From contig REEO01000056.1 of assembly GCA_007695035.1 (NCBI GenBank), positions 96,987-160,986 of the forward strand: a stretch of DNA of 64,000 nt. Direction: 5' to 3'. The notes under the pieces are model-generated. The model saw nothing but the letters and a program-made list of their open reading frames with translations, did no database searches and was not told where the DNA came from. This DNA is from Saprospirales bacterium. Its GTDB lineage: Bacteria > Bacteroidota > Bacteroidia > Chitinophagales > Saprospiraceae. The position numbers and the translations under genes were made by a program. This document shows, piece by piece, positions 45,301 to 55,000 of the stretch (position 1 is the first letter of the stretch; the number at the start of each line of letters is the position of its first letter).

Positions 45301-46024
45301 GCGTTTTGGCAAGCTTCAGGTACTTAAAAGTATGGAGCTTGACTTTGAAAGAGGGGTGTCCTATGCAATGATGGGACCCAATGGCTCCGGTAAAACCACC
45401 CTGATTAAGTGCATTCTTGGGCTGGTTGTCCCAGACAAGGGCAGAATACTGGTAAATGGCACGGATATTAAGGGCAGTTGGGCATATCGGTCCGACATCG
45501 GCTACATGCCCCAGATTGGCAGGTACCCCGATCACATGCGCATAGGTCAATTGTTCGACATGATCCAAAATATCCGAAAGGACAAAACAGATTTTGACCT
45601 GGACCTGGTGAAACTCTTTCAACTCGATCAGATGTTAGACAAGCCCATGCGGACCCTTTCAGGAGGCACCCGCCAAAAGGTGAGTGCTGCCCTCGCATTT
45701 ATGTTTGATCCGGGTATTTACATACTCGATGAACCCACGGCCGGTTTGGATCCTCTCGCGGTGGAGGCGCTGAAGGAAAAAATTGCAGAAGAGCGTGAAC
45801 GCGGCAAACTGATCATTATCACTTCCCACATTCTCAGTGACCTGGATGAGTTGACGAGCCATGCCATATACCTGTTCGAGGGAAATATTTTTTACAACAA
45901 CAACATAGATGAACTCAAGAAAGAGACCGGGGAGGAGAGGTTTTCTTCCGCCATTGCCAGATTGATGGAGTGGTCACAAAAGGGTTCACATGTCAAAATT
46001 TCCAAAAATGCTGAAATTACTTAA
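45275..46024 (+). CDS. nosF: NosF ABC transporter ATPase
   Basis: A 249-residue ABC ATPase that powers the NosDFY complex. Seen: Walker A GPNGSGKTTL, the signature LSGGTRQKVSAAL, Walker B IYILDEPTAGLDP and the switch His in ITSHILSDLDEL. The C-terminal 30 residues extend beyond the nucleotide-binding domain as in other NosF proteins. The ATG at 45275 lies inside nosD, and its 3' end overlaps nosY by 35 bp, so nosD, nosF and nosY are tightly coupled. Confidence 0.93.
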   Translation: MISISNLSKRFGKLQVLKSMELDFERGVSYAMMGPNGSGKTTLIKCILGLVVPDKGRILVNGTDIKGSWAYRSDIGYMPQIGRYPDHMRIGQLFDMIQNIRKDKTDFDLDLVKLFQLDQMLDKPMRTLSGGTRQKVSAALAFMFDPGIYILDEPTAGLDPLAVEALKEKIAEERERGKLIIITSHILSDLDELTSHAIYLFEGNIFYNNNIDELKKETGEERFSSAIARLMEWSQKGSHVKISKNAEIT

Positions 46025-46775
46025 ATATTCGCTCTACAACATACTCAGGACGAGATTCACACTGCTGTATTTTGGCTTTTTGCTCCTTGCGACATTTGCG
46101 ATATACAGCCTGGACCACGATCTGGCCAGGGTGAGCCTCAGTCTCCTGAACGTGGTTTTGTTGGTGGTGCCGCTCATTTGCATTGTGTTTGCCACTGTCC
46201 ATTTTTACAACAGTTACGAGTTCATTGAATTGATGCTCGCTCAGCCGGTCAATCGCACCACCGTTTTTATGAGTCAGATACTGGCGGTCGGCATTTCCTT
46301 GAGCCTGGCATTCATGGGAGGCATTGGCATCCCCATGCTGATATACGGGGGGGAGGCCAGCATGATCTACTTGTTGTTTGTCGGCGTAATGCTCTCCCTT
46401 GTCTTTACCGGATTGGCCTATTTGGCGAGTGTCATGACCAGAGACAAAGCCAAGGCCATTGGTATCACCCTGTTGTTTTGGGTGTTTTTCTCTCTGATTT
46501 ACGACGGCCTCGTACTGTTTATGATCTATGTTTTTTATGACTATCCCCTTGAAAATGCGACCCTTGCAATGGTCATGCTAAACCCGGTTGACCTGGCCAG
46601 GGTAATTATGCTGATGCAGTTGGACGTATCGGCATTGATGGGCTTTACAGGGGCTTTTTTCCAGAATTTCTTCGGTAGTATCAGGGGTACTTTGATCTCA
46701 TCCGGAGTATTGCTTTTGTGGATTCTTATACCGGTCTATTTTGCACTCAGGGTATTCAAGCGAAAGGATTTGTAA
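45990..46775 (+). CDS. nosY: NosY ABC transporter permease
   Basis: A 261-residue inner-membrane permease with six transmembrane helices (for example FTLLYFGFLLLATFAIYSL; SLLNVVLLVVPLICIVFATV; GVLLLWILIPVYFALRVF) and the family segment EFIELMLAQPVNRTTVFMSQ. It is the membrane partner of NosF. The ATG at 45990 is chosen; ATG at 46008 is also possible. A fasciclin lipoprotein follows 86 bp later and may belong to the same transcript. Confidence 0.92.
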   Translation: MSKFPKMLKLLKYSLYNILRTRFTLLYFGFLLLATFAIYSLDHDLARVSLSLLNVVLLVVPLICIVFATVHFYNSYEFIELMLAQPVNRTTVFMSQILAVGISLSLAFMGGIGIPMLIYGGEASMIYLLFVGVMLSLVFTGLAYLASVMTRDKAKAIGITLLFWVFFSLIYDGLVLFMIYVFYDYPLENATLAMVMLNPVDLARVIMLMQLDVSALMGFTGAFFQNFFGSIRGTLISSGVLLLWILIPVYFALRVFKRKDL

Positions 46776-46861
46776 AACCCGGGTTTTAATCAGTTTACAC
46801 CAAACACAGCCCAAATACAATTTATTGAAAATCATTGTTTAACAAATTAAATTTTACAATC

Positions 46862-47419
46862 ATGAAAAAGTTTCTGCTGTTTTTAGGTGTTTTATCGCTT
46901 GCGATGTTCACGGCTTGTGGTCCTGCGGATCAAACCGGTGAAAGGACCACAGGTGATCAAAAAGAAAGGAGGTCTGCCGGACAGGCGGCCATTGCTGATG
47001 ATGGCTCAGACCCTACCATAGTGCGTATAGCTGCGGGCTCGGAAGACCACACTACGCTGGTAGCCGCCCTGGATCATGCGAATTACGTAGATCCACTTGC
47101 CAATCCGGGACCCTTCACTGTTTTTGCACCGACCAATGATGCCTTTGACCAACTACCCGATGGTGTCCTGGATGATCTTCTGAAGGATGAGAATCTCAAC
47201 CAACTGCTCGATATTTTGGAGTACCATGTACTGATCGGAGTTTACGAGACAGTTGCTATGTTCGACGGTCAATTGATCGGCACGGCCAACGGTCCGCCGG
47301 TCACAATAGAAATTGATGACGACGGCAATGTGCAGGTTGACGGAAATAATATTATGGCCTCCATTCGCGCAGCAAACGGAGTGGTCCATGTGATTGACGG
47401 GGTTTTAATCCCCGAATAA
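46862..47419 (+). CDS. Fasciclin-domain lipoprotein
   Basis: A 185-residue lipoprotein with lipobox Cys19 followed by QTGERTTGD, matching the linker of the cytochrome c lipoprotein earlier in the cluster. The rest is one FAS1 domain: TTLVAALDHANYVDPLANPGPFTVFAPTNDAFDQLPDG...LEYHVLIGVY...ANGVVHVIDGVLIP. FAS1 domains support protein-protein interaction or adhesion. Position and linker similarity suggest it acts with the nos cluster in the envelope. The ATG at 46862 gives a normal lipoprotein leader. Confidence 0.85.
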   Translation: MKKFLLFLGVLSLAMFTACGPADQTGERTTGDQKERRSAGQAAIADDGSDPTIVRIAAGSEDHTTLVAALDHANYVDPLANPGPFTVFAPTNDAFDQLPDGVLDDLLKDENLNQLLDILEYHVLIGVYETVAMFDGQLIGTANGPPVTIEIDDDGNVQVDGNNIMASIRAANGVVHVIDGVLIPE

Positions 47420-47485
47420 TGGTCCAGTCTGCAGATTGACAAACGGAATGGAGTAATGTTTTAGGTTTAGGTCCGGTTTTTTATG

Positions 47486-47520
47486 AGCAGGAGCGCACCC
47501 TTTGTGCTTCTGCTTTTTTT
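47486..47520 (+). terminator. Rho-independent terminator after the nos cluster
   Basis: AGCAGGAGC (47486-47494) pairs with GCTTCTGCT (47506-47514) through a stem with one G-T pair, and TTTTTTT follows. It lies 67 bp after the fasciclin gene and should end the nos transcript. Confidence 0.75.
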
Positions 47521-47613
47521 GATTGGTAAAGCACCCGAGAAACTTCAGAACCTATACCATTCTTTTTAATTTCCATACGGCATTTATTGAAATACGGAGC
47601 CTATAGAATACCC

Positions 47614-48072
47614 CTACTCAAATATCCGCCTGTCAAAAGGGAATTTCACCCTTTCCACTATTGAGATATCTTTAAAACCAGTGTGTCCTGGATTAATCAA
47701 TATGTTATAATCCCCTTTAGTAACTGCAGATGGTACCCTCAATGCGCAGTATTTGTTTTCGGCCATAAAATGGTCGCCGATCTTTTGGGTAGAATGGAGA
47801 TGGGGGAACTTGTTCCAGCCGGGGGGAAGCCTGGCTTTTGGTATTTTTTTTATCTCGAGGTAATCAGGGATGTCCAGGGTGAGCATCATATAATCATCAG
47901 GTAAGGTTGCCAGCGTTAAATGAACGGCTACTTCAGCCATAGCAAGCGACCTGTTGGCCGCTGTGTAGATCAATTCCACGCCCTGAGAGTTCCATCGAGC
48001 ACCTCTCATTGCTGCACCCCTCCCGGAAATGTGGTCTGCGTATTTTTGTCTCGTAAGCCTGAAGACCTTCAC
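47614..48072 (-). CDS. RES-domain toxin (NAD+-degrading)
   Basis: A 152-residue RES-family toxin, proteins that deplete cellular NAD+ by phosphorolysis or hydrolysis. Seen: the family core FRLTRQKYAD, GARWNSQGVELIYTAANRSLAMAEVAVHL (the Arg, Tyr and Glu of the active site) and ALRVPSAV...NILINPGH. Its start abuts the antitoxin stop (48073), the usual antitoxin-first order. Together they form a RES-Xre type II toxin-antitoxin pair. Confidence 0.92.
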   Translation of the reverse strand: MKVFRLTRQKYADHISGRGAAMRGARWNSQGVELIYTAANRSLAMAEVAVHLTLATLPDDYMMLTLDIPDYLEIKKIPKARLPPGWNKFPHLHSTQKIGDHFMAENKYCALRVPSAVTKGDYNILINPGHTGFKDISIVERVKFPFDRRIFE

Positions 48073-48576
48073 TTACACCAAAATTCCGTGATCAATTCGG
48101 ATCAATTCATTGGTCACCAATTCCCTGCCGTAAGAATCTTTTATCAACCCCATTGGCTTGACCTTTCCCAGGGCGTGATTTGGGGAATTGAGCCACAGCT
48201 TGAGTTTTTCAATATTTCCAAATACGTCGAGTCCTATTCTGATAACTTCAGCAATTCCAATAATTTTCTCCGCATGGATGGACTTGAAAAAATGGTCCGG
48301 GTCTTTGCGGTATCGCTGGAGGGATTTCTGGGATATGGACAAGAAGGTGGCCCACTCACTTTCAGAAAAAGAAGAGTACTTTTGAATCAATTCAAACAGC
48401 GAGTAAGGTATTCCGGTCCGAATAGCAGAAACAATGAGCATTTTATCATTCAATAACTCATCAAAGCCTATGTCTTTACTGGCATGCAGTGAATAATTCT
48501 TACCTACATGCTCCTTAAAATAGACTGCAATTGATTCATTCAACAGATTTTCTACTTCTACACCGGAATATGCCAT
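48073..48576 (-). CDS. Xre/MbcA/ParS-type antitoxin of the RES-Xre pair
   Basis: A 167-residue antitoxin with an N-terminal alpha-helical part, a Xre-like helix-turn-helix (EWATFLSISQKSLQRYRKDPD) and the C-terminal toxin-binding DUF2384 domain (AEVIRIGLDVFGNIEKLKLWLNSPNHALGKVKPMGLI), whose C-terminus plugs the RES active site in known complexes. It probably represses its own promoter, which has an inverted repeat of TTTGTCT half-sites just upstream. Its name (Xre/MbcA/ParS) has nothing to do with the parS DNA sites in this window. Confidence 0.9.
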   Translation of the reverse strand: MAYSGVEVENLLNESIAVYFKEHVGKNYSLHASKDIGFDELLNDKMLIVSAIRTGIPYSLFELIQKYSSFSESEWATFLSISQKSLQRYRKDPDHFFKSIHAEKIIGIAEVIRIGLDVFGNIEKLKLWLNSPNHALGKVKPMGLIKDSYGRELVTNELIRIDHGILV

Positions 48577-49023
48577 AGTTGATTTAATTAAAGTCTTTTG
48601 TCTAAAAACCTAAGACAAATGTCTAACGTCACATGTCATTTATTTGTTCCCTTTCCGCTCATTAATCTCCCGGCGCTTGAAATCTTTAAGTAGTTATCCC
48701 TTTCTATCCTTCTTCCGGTATTTTACCGGTTGCAAAAAACACTTGTGGATATCCTAAGGTCACCGGAAAAAAATAATTGCGCGTTTGCAATCCATATCCA
48801 ATTGTTTGAATAATTTTGCTCTACTTAAAATATACCTCTCTTTTGTGCGTAAAATAAGCTGGACAACTGGGGGTTCATGAGTTTTTGTATTGGGCGTAAT
48901 CAACGCAAAAGTCTCAGAATCGAATCATGGCATTTTTTTAAGATAAGCCAATATTGGAATACAAAATTTTGTAATTAGATGACTTTAACCAAATCAAGTT
49001 TCACTATTAAAAGGAATAAGGTT
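48577..49023. other. 447-bp divergent regulatory region
   Basis: A gene-free stretch between the RES-Xre pair and the thioredoxin-like lipoprotein gene. The first 60 bp contain the antitoxin operator-like repeat. The remainder is AT-rich, with no RNA gene or repeat that I can support. Confidence 0.5.
48597..48624 (-). promoter_or_regulatory. Operator-like inverted repeat before the antitoxin gene
   Basis: TTTGTCT (48597-48603) and AGACAAA (48613-48619) form a perfect 7-bp inverted repeat with a 9-bp spacer, and GTCT follows at 48621-48624. The arrangement starts 20 bp upstream of the antitoxin start codon, the position expected for autoregulation by the Xre protein. Confidence 0.5.
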
Positions 49024-50577
49024 ATGAATACGCTGTTGTTTTTACTACTGATGGCGGGCTTTGCATCTTGTAGTGAGGAAGCCGGGGGGGAGGCCAATTC
49101 TCCCGCTAATGCTGAAGAAATTTCTGCTGAAATGTACGGCGGTGAAGCGCATGACCCGGATATAGAACTAGAATACGATCCGGCTGAGCACATTCCAACT
49201 GACCTGGAGGCTGTTCATTCTGATCGCGTGAGAATTGAGGTCCATGTGGAGGGCTTTAATAGCGGGGGCACCGCCAATCTCATCGGCCAGGTCGGTGAAA
49301 ATCGCTATCTGGCAGACACTGCTGTTATAGATGGCCAGGGGCGATTTGTCTTCGAGAGAGAAGAGCCCTACCGCGAGGGGTTATATACAGTTGCCCTACC
49401 TACCAACCGGGGTTTTCACGTGATTCTCTCTGAGGGGCAAATGGATGTGTCGCTCAGCACGGTCAATGGTCGCCTGATCGAGGATATGGAGGTTGGTGAA
49501 GGCAATTTGGAAAACCAACTTCTGTACATCAATCTCAAGTACGAGCGTGTCAATCGTAACCAGATTGACAGCATCAATCGTCAAATGAACCGCCTGGAAG
49601 AGGGTTCACCGGAGCACGAGGCGGAGCGCGAGATCAGAGACCGGTTGGCAGCAGAGAGAAGAGCTCATGTTGCCTTTATCGACAAACACTATCCCGATAA
49701 GCTCTTTACCAGATACAAAGTGGGTGGTCAGAACCCTGTAGTGAGGGATATCATGAATGAGGATGGAACGCCTGACCGCAGGAAACAGGCCTATTATTTC
49801 AGAAATGAATTTTGGGACAATGTGGATTTCAGTGATCCCAGACTCATAAATACACCCATCATCATCAACAAAGTCCGCAGGTACATGGACGAACTCGTAC
49901 CCCAGAATGCTGACTCCATCAATAAGTACGCCAGTTTGCTTATGGAAAGGGTGCTGGATTACCCAGAGTACTATCAGTTTTTTGCCAACTGGATCACCAT
50001 GAACTTCGACCACAGAGAGACCACCATTATGGATCCGGAGGCCGTATATGTACACATGATTCAGAATTACTTTACAGAGGATCGCGCCTTTTGGGCAGAT
50101 GCTGCCACCATCCAGGGGCTTCAAATGCGGGCCAGTGAAAAGGAAAACAGCCTCGTGGGCATGGTAGGACCTGATGTCAGGGCCAAGGGGCCGGATGGCA
50201 ATATCCACTCTATCTTCGAAATGGAGGCCGACTATATTATCATTTACATGTACAATCCCACCTGCGAAAACTGTAAAAAAGAAACCCCACAACTGCTCGA
50301 ATGGTACCGCGAATGGCATCCCGAAGCCGATGTGTTTGCCATCGCCATTGATACCGATGACAGAGAGTGGAAGGAGTATATTGATCAGGCCAACATCCAC
50401 GACTGGGTGAATGTGTTTGACCCTACCAACAGGGCCATTTACAAGACTTACTACGTCAATATAACCCCGGAAATTTACGTGCTAAACCCCGATCGGGAGA
50501 TTATTGGTAAAAACCTCAAGACCTTCCAGCTTGAGACCATTATCAACCGGGACAAAGAGCGGCGTGATGCCATGTGA
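49024..50577 (+). CDS. Thioredoxin-like lipoprotein (DUF4369/DUF5106-like)
   Basis: A 517-residue lipoprotein with lipobox ASC (residue 17). The ATG at 49024 follows a 15-codon open extension that is not signal-like. The region to about residue 140 is a DUF4369-like beta domain (GTANLIGQVGENRYLADTAVIDGQGRFVFEREEPY), the middle is a long helical part as in DUF5106, and the end is a TlpA/ResA-type thioredoxin domain with YNPTCENCKKETPQLLEW (CENC redox site) and cis-Pro segment NITPEIYVL. Such proteins in Bacteroidota are anchored to the envelope and reduce periplasmic disulfides. It is followed by a good terminator. Confidence 0.82.
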   Translation: MNTLLFLLLMAGFASCSEEAGGEANSPANAEEISAEMYGGEAHDPDIELEYDPAEHIPTDLEAVHSDRVRIEVHVEGFNSGGTANLIGQVGENRYLADTAVIDGQGRFVFEREEPYREGLYTVALPTNRGFHVILSEGQMDVSLSTVNGRLIEDMEVGEGNLENQLLYINLKYERVNRNQIDSINRQMNRLEEGSPEHEAEREIRDRLAAERRAHVAFIDKHYPDKLFTRYKVGGQNPVVRDIMNEDGTPDRRKQAYYFRNEFWDNVDFSDPRLINTPIIINKVRRYMDELVPQNADSINKYASLLMERVLDYPEYYQFFANWITMNFDHRETTIMDPEAVYVHMIQNYFTEDRAFWADAATIQGLQMRASEKENSLVGMVGPDVRAKGPDGNIHSIFEMEADYIIIYMYNPTCENCKKETPQLLEWYREWHPEADVFAIAIDTDDREWKEYIDQANIHDWVNVFDPTNRAIYKTYYVNITPEIYVLNPDREIIGKNLKTFQLETIINRDKERRDAM

Positions 50578-50605
50578 TCACCGGAGGCAGTCAAATAATA
50601 TTTTT

Positions 50606-50643
50606 GAAAAATTGGGCGGGATTTAGTTCTGCCCATTTTTTTA
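50606..50643 (+). terminator. Terminator hairpin after the thioredoxin-like gene
   Basis: A TGGGC / GCCCA stem (50613-50617 and 50631-50635), extended by A-run against T-run with one bulge and followed by TTTTTTT, lies 30 bp after the stop. The A/T flanks would also let it work for a transcript coming from the other side, as the next gene is convergent. Confidence 0.7.
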
Positions 50644-50738
50644 TCCACCTACAAAGCACCCACTGTTCCCTCCTCTGCCTTTTGAAAACCCTCTGTATCC
50701 TGCAAGCCGGTTTGAGTAAAATACCCTTTCGGCCCGGT

Positions 50739-51887
50739 TCAATCCGGGACCCACGAGGCCCTCTGCAGTGATTTTCGTCCAAATTTACTTCTGATCTCAT
50801 CCATTTTCCGGAGCAGGTCCATTTCCCTGTCGTGGTCTTCAAAAAGTTGTAGCTGTGGGTTTCCCCGTACCAGGCCGGAAAACCTCAATCCTATAAGCCG
50901 GATGAGTTGCCTTCTCGTGTAGAGTGCGTCGAATAACTCCCGGGCATTTTGCGCGAGCGTTTTATCGCTGTAGGTGAGGGGTATTTTCTTTTGACGGGAG
51001 GTGGTATTGAAGTCTGCGTAGCGTATTTTGACCGTCACGCAGGAAGTCATTTTTCCCGACTTGCGTAGTTCGTATGCCAGATCCCCGGCCATGGCAGCGA
51101 TCATGGACCGGATGCGCTCAATATCGAGGGTGTCGGTTTCAAAAGTCCGCTCCGAAGATATGGATTTGCGCTCGGAATGGGGTTCCACCGGCCTGTTGTC
51201 AATTCCGTTGGCCCGCTCCCACAGTTTGTGTCCATTCCGGCCGAATTCTGTGCGCAAAAGGGGCACGGGTATGCGCGCCAGTGTCTCGATCTTACGCACT
51301 CCCATAAAACTCAATCTCGAAGCGGTTTTTTCGCCCACACCCGGTAGTTTGCGGATGTGGAGCGGCCCTAGAAATGGTTTTTCCCGCCCCCTGTCCACCT
51401 TCATGCTGCCGTTGGGTTTTGCCTCACCGGTCCCCACCTTGGAGACCAGCTTGTTCGTTGAGAGGCCGAATGAAATGGGCAGGCCGGTCTCCCGAATGAT
51501 TTTTTGGCGCAACTCGCCTCCCCACATATAACAGCCGAAATAGCGGTCCATCCCACTGAGGTCTATGTAAAACTCATCGATGGAAGCCTTTTCGTAGAGC
51601 GGGGACTCCTCCTGTATTATCTCAGTGACCATGGCCGAGTGATTGCTGTAAGCCTCCATGTCTCCCCTCATAAAAATGGCATCCGGGCACAGATAGCGCG
51701 CCATTTTGATCGGCATGGCAGAGTGAACCCCGAATTTTCGCGCCTCGTAACTGCAGGAGGCAACCACTCCCCTGTTGGAACTCCCCCCGATTATCAAGGG
51801 CCTGCCCTCCAACTTCCGGTTGCGAAGTCGCTCCACCGACACGAAAAAGGAGTCCATGTCCATATGTATCACCGCTCTTTCATACAT
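50739..51887 (-). CDS. dinB: DNA polymerase IV (DinB)
   Basis: A 382-residue Y-family translesion polymerase. Seen: the first acidic site HMDMDSFFVSVE, the steric-gate region, the second site KASIDEFYIDLSGMDRYFG, the helix-hairpin-helix LPGVGEKTASRLSFMGVRKIETLARIP, the little-finger segment RSISSERTFETDT and a C-terminal region with IRLIGLRFSGL. The C-terminal end shows no convincing beta-clamp motif. It would replicate past damaged bases. It stands alone between convergent neighbours. Confidence 0.95.
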   Translation of the reverse strand: MYERAVIHMDMDSFFVSVERLRNRKLEGRPLIIGGSSNRGVVASCSYEARKFGVHSAMPIKMARYLCPDAIFMRGDMEAYSNHSAMVTEIIQEESPLYEKASIDEFYIDLSGMDRYFGCYMWGGELRQKIIRETGLPISFGLSTNKLVSKVGTGEAKPNGSMKVDRGREKPFLGPLHIRKLPGVGEKTASRLSFMGVRKIETLARIPVPLLRTEFGRNGHKLWERANGIDNRPVEPHSERKSISSERTFETDTLDIERIRSMIAAMAGDLAYELRKSGKMTSCVTVKIRYADFNTTSRQKKIPLTYSDKTLAQNARELFDALYTRRQLIRLIGLRFSGLVRGNPQLQLFEDHDREMDLLRKMDEIRSKFGRKSLQRASWVPD

Positions 51888-52015
51888 ATTGTTCTAATTT
51901 CAAACAAATATACGACGGCAAAACAAACAAGGCGTGTTTCGGTTGAAAAAAATAGCAATTGCCCCTGCATATCTCCGAAAAACCCATTCAGGGAATGCCG
52001 CAGAAAGGAGAGGTG

Positions 52016-55000
52016 TCAATGGTTGTTGGAGAGCAGTGAGCTGGGGGTACAATGGTGCAGTTCACGGAATTTTTTGGTGAAGTAATTGCGGTTGGGAATA
52101 CCGACTTTAATAGCTACCTCACCCACGTTGCCGTCACTGTTTTGCAGCATATCGCGTGCGCGAAAAAGCCGGTAGTTTCGAATGTACTCGCTGGTATTTC
52201 TGCCCGTTATGGCTTTTATTTTTCGGTGCAACTGTGTTCTGCTCAAAAACATGAGTTTGGCCAGGCGTTCGGTGGTGATATCCGAGTCGTCCAAATGTTC
52301 CTCTATTAGCGAATCAAACCGCTTTAGAAACTCAGTGTCCCTAAACGAATTGGCCTCGGGCAGTTTATTGGCAGAGTTGGCCTCAAAGAGATCGGGCTTG
52401 TTGGTCACTTTCTCTATCAATCGACGACGGTTGTGAAGGAGATTTTGGCTTCGCACCACCAATTCCTCCAACTCAAAGGGTTTGGTCAGGTAGTCATCTG
52501 CCCCGGTTTTGTACCCCGATAGCCGCACCTCCCGATCTGATTTTGCGGTCAGTAAAAGGATGGGAATATGGGAAGTCAGTTGTTGGTCTTTCAGCAGTTT
52601 GCACAGTTCGATACCGTTAATATTTGGCATCATCACATCGGAAATAATAATATCGGGAAGCTGGGAGGTGGCCATGTCCAGCCCCTCTTTGCCGTCCCTG
52701 GCACAAATGACATTGTATTGCCCATTGAGTTCCTGACGCATATAATTCATCAGCCGGGTATTGTCCTCTACCAGCAAAAGCAGGCTTTTATCAGAATTTT
52801 CAGTAGGTGCGGCATCTGTGCTTTTCTCAGTGCGAGACATTTCCACCGTGGATACCGGGACTTGATCTTCGTCCGCAACAGCCTCAGCTGAAACAACCGG
52901 GAATCCCACTTTAACAATAAATTCAGCGCCTTTATCCCGTGCACTGTCGCACTTAATGGTTCCCCCTATGAGGTTGATAATCTGCTTAGAGTAGGAGAGT
53001 CCAATCCCGGTTCCTCCCGTGCCCCCGGCAGTCTCTTCAAGCTGAAAAAATCGCTCGAATATGCGTTCCCGGTATTCTTCCGGAACCCCGGGCCCGGTGT
53101 CTCTTACCCGCAGGGTGATATTTTGCAAATCGCCCCTTTCATTAGGCTCAGCGTCCAAAGCTACATGTACCTCACCACCCGGAGGACAGAATTTCACGGC
53201 ATTGGAGAGTAAATTATCAATTACGTGGCTGAATTTGTCGTGATCAAACAGAATCCAAACTCTTTCCGATGGAATTTCAGTGGTTATTGTCAAATCCTTT
53301 TCGAAGGCAAGGGGGTAGAAATCCCCCACCGCATTGGCAACCAATTCTGCAATATTGCATTTTCCGGGCTGGAGTTCCAATTTGCCGCTTTCCAGTTTGG
53401 ATAGGTCAAGGAGCTGTTGAACCATTCCCATCAAATGTATGCAATTTTTTTCCGCTCGCTTCGCATAATCGATCAGCCCGGGTTCGTTCAGGTTTTTCTT
53501 GAGTCGTCGCACCGGTTCAACTATGAGTGTAAGCGGGGTTTTAATCTCGTGGGTTAAATTGGTAAAAAAATCGCTTTTAAACTTGTCCAACTCAAGTAGC
53601 CGCTGTTTTTCCCGTTGCTCGTAAGCGAACTTTTGCTTCATTAAAGCTCTGTTGGATTGAAACCGAATAAAACCGTAAACACCCAGAATAAAGAGCAGTG
53701 CGTACGATACCCTCGCCGTGTTAGTACTCCACCACGGGGGTTTGACCTCAAAACTAAAAACCGCCGTTTCTTCAGACCACAATCCACTGTTGTTGGTGCC
53801 TTTTACGCTGAAGGTGTATTTGCCGGGAGCCAGATTGACATAGGAAACCTCCTGGCCGTGCTCACTTTCCATCCAGTCGGGATTGAGGCCTTCCAGACGG
53901 TAACGATACAGGTTTTTTGCCGGTGCATTAAAGTCCAGGGCAGAAAACTTAAATGCCACCTGGTTCTCATCGTGACGCAGGCTGAGGTTGGCTGCCATTG
54001 TCTGTACATCTAATCTTTGATTGTTTACACGGATTTCGGTAATTTCAACCCGCGGTTTAACCTCGTTTAGGGGGATTTTATCCGGGTGAAAGACGTTGAC
54101 TCCGTTGACACCTCCAAATGCCAACAATCCATCGGGGGTTTGGTGCAGGGAAGTGTGATTGAATTCAAAATCCTGGAGACCCTCTTCGGGGGAGAAATTT
54201 GAGAACTCCCCTGTTGAAGGAATGTACCTCGAAAGCCCGCGGTTAGTGCTCATCCACAGATCATCCTCACGGGGCAAAATGCCGTAAACCACATTGTTTG
54301 CCATACCATCCCGGAGGGTGATTCGCTCTGCTCGCTCTTCCTTGATAAACCACTTGTTCAGACCTCCTCCCCGGGTTCCCAACCAAAGAATCTGATCATT
54401 ATGGGGATCCTGTGCGATATTAAAGATAAAATTTGCACCGAGACTCTCGAGCTCCCCCGGTCGATGCGTGTAGTGGCTGTAACCAACTATTTCGCTCCCA
54501 TTGTCAAGATCAAATTTGAGCAAGCCCAGTGAAGTTCCCAGCCAGAATGCAGAGTCACGGGTTTGAATCAGCGAATTAATTTGCAGGGCCTCTGTTTCCG
54601 CATTTAAAATGGTAATCAGATTGTAAGTATCAATTTTCCCGGTTTCGGGGTCCAGTCGCATGAGATATCCGTCGTCTGAGTTCATCCATATCTTCCCGGA
54701 CAGGTCCTTAAATATTTCAGTGTATTTGTCTGTCCTGCGCGGAAAATGATAATATGAAATCTCACTTGATTTACGCGGATTCACCATTGCAAGTTGCGTG
54801 GAATGCCTGCCGGTCACGAGGTGAAACCAGTAGTTGCCCACGGAATCAAAAAGCACGTTGTGGCTCCGCAAAAGCTCTGGGCTGAATTCCCCAGGCACCA
54901 ATTTCTCCAGTGTATTTTTTTTCAATACGAATTGGTCCACATTGTGTGTAATAAACAACCGATCGAGGTCGTCGCTTTCAATAAACCGGAGTGAATATCC

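Noticed and set aside
49414..49430. A TTTTCACGTGATTC sequence as a third parS site
   Set aside because: The flanks do not match the ParB box on either side, and it lies within a coding sequence.
49606..50400. 264-codon minus-strand frame opposite the thioredoxin-like lipoprotein gene
   Set aside because: The sense strand has a lipobox, a CENC redox site and a terminator; the antisense frame has no recognisable features.
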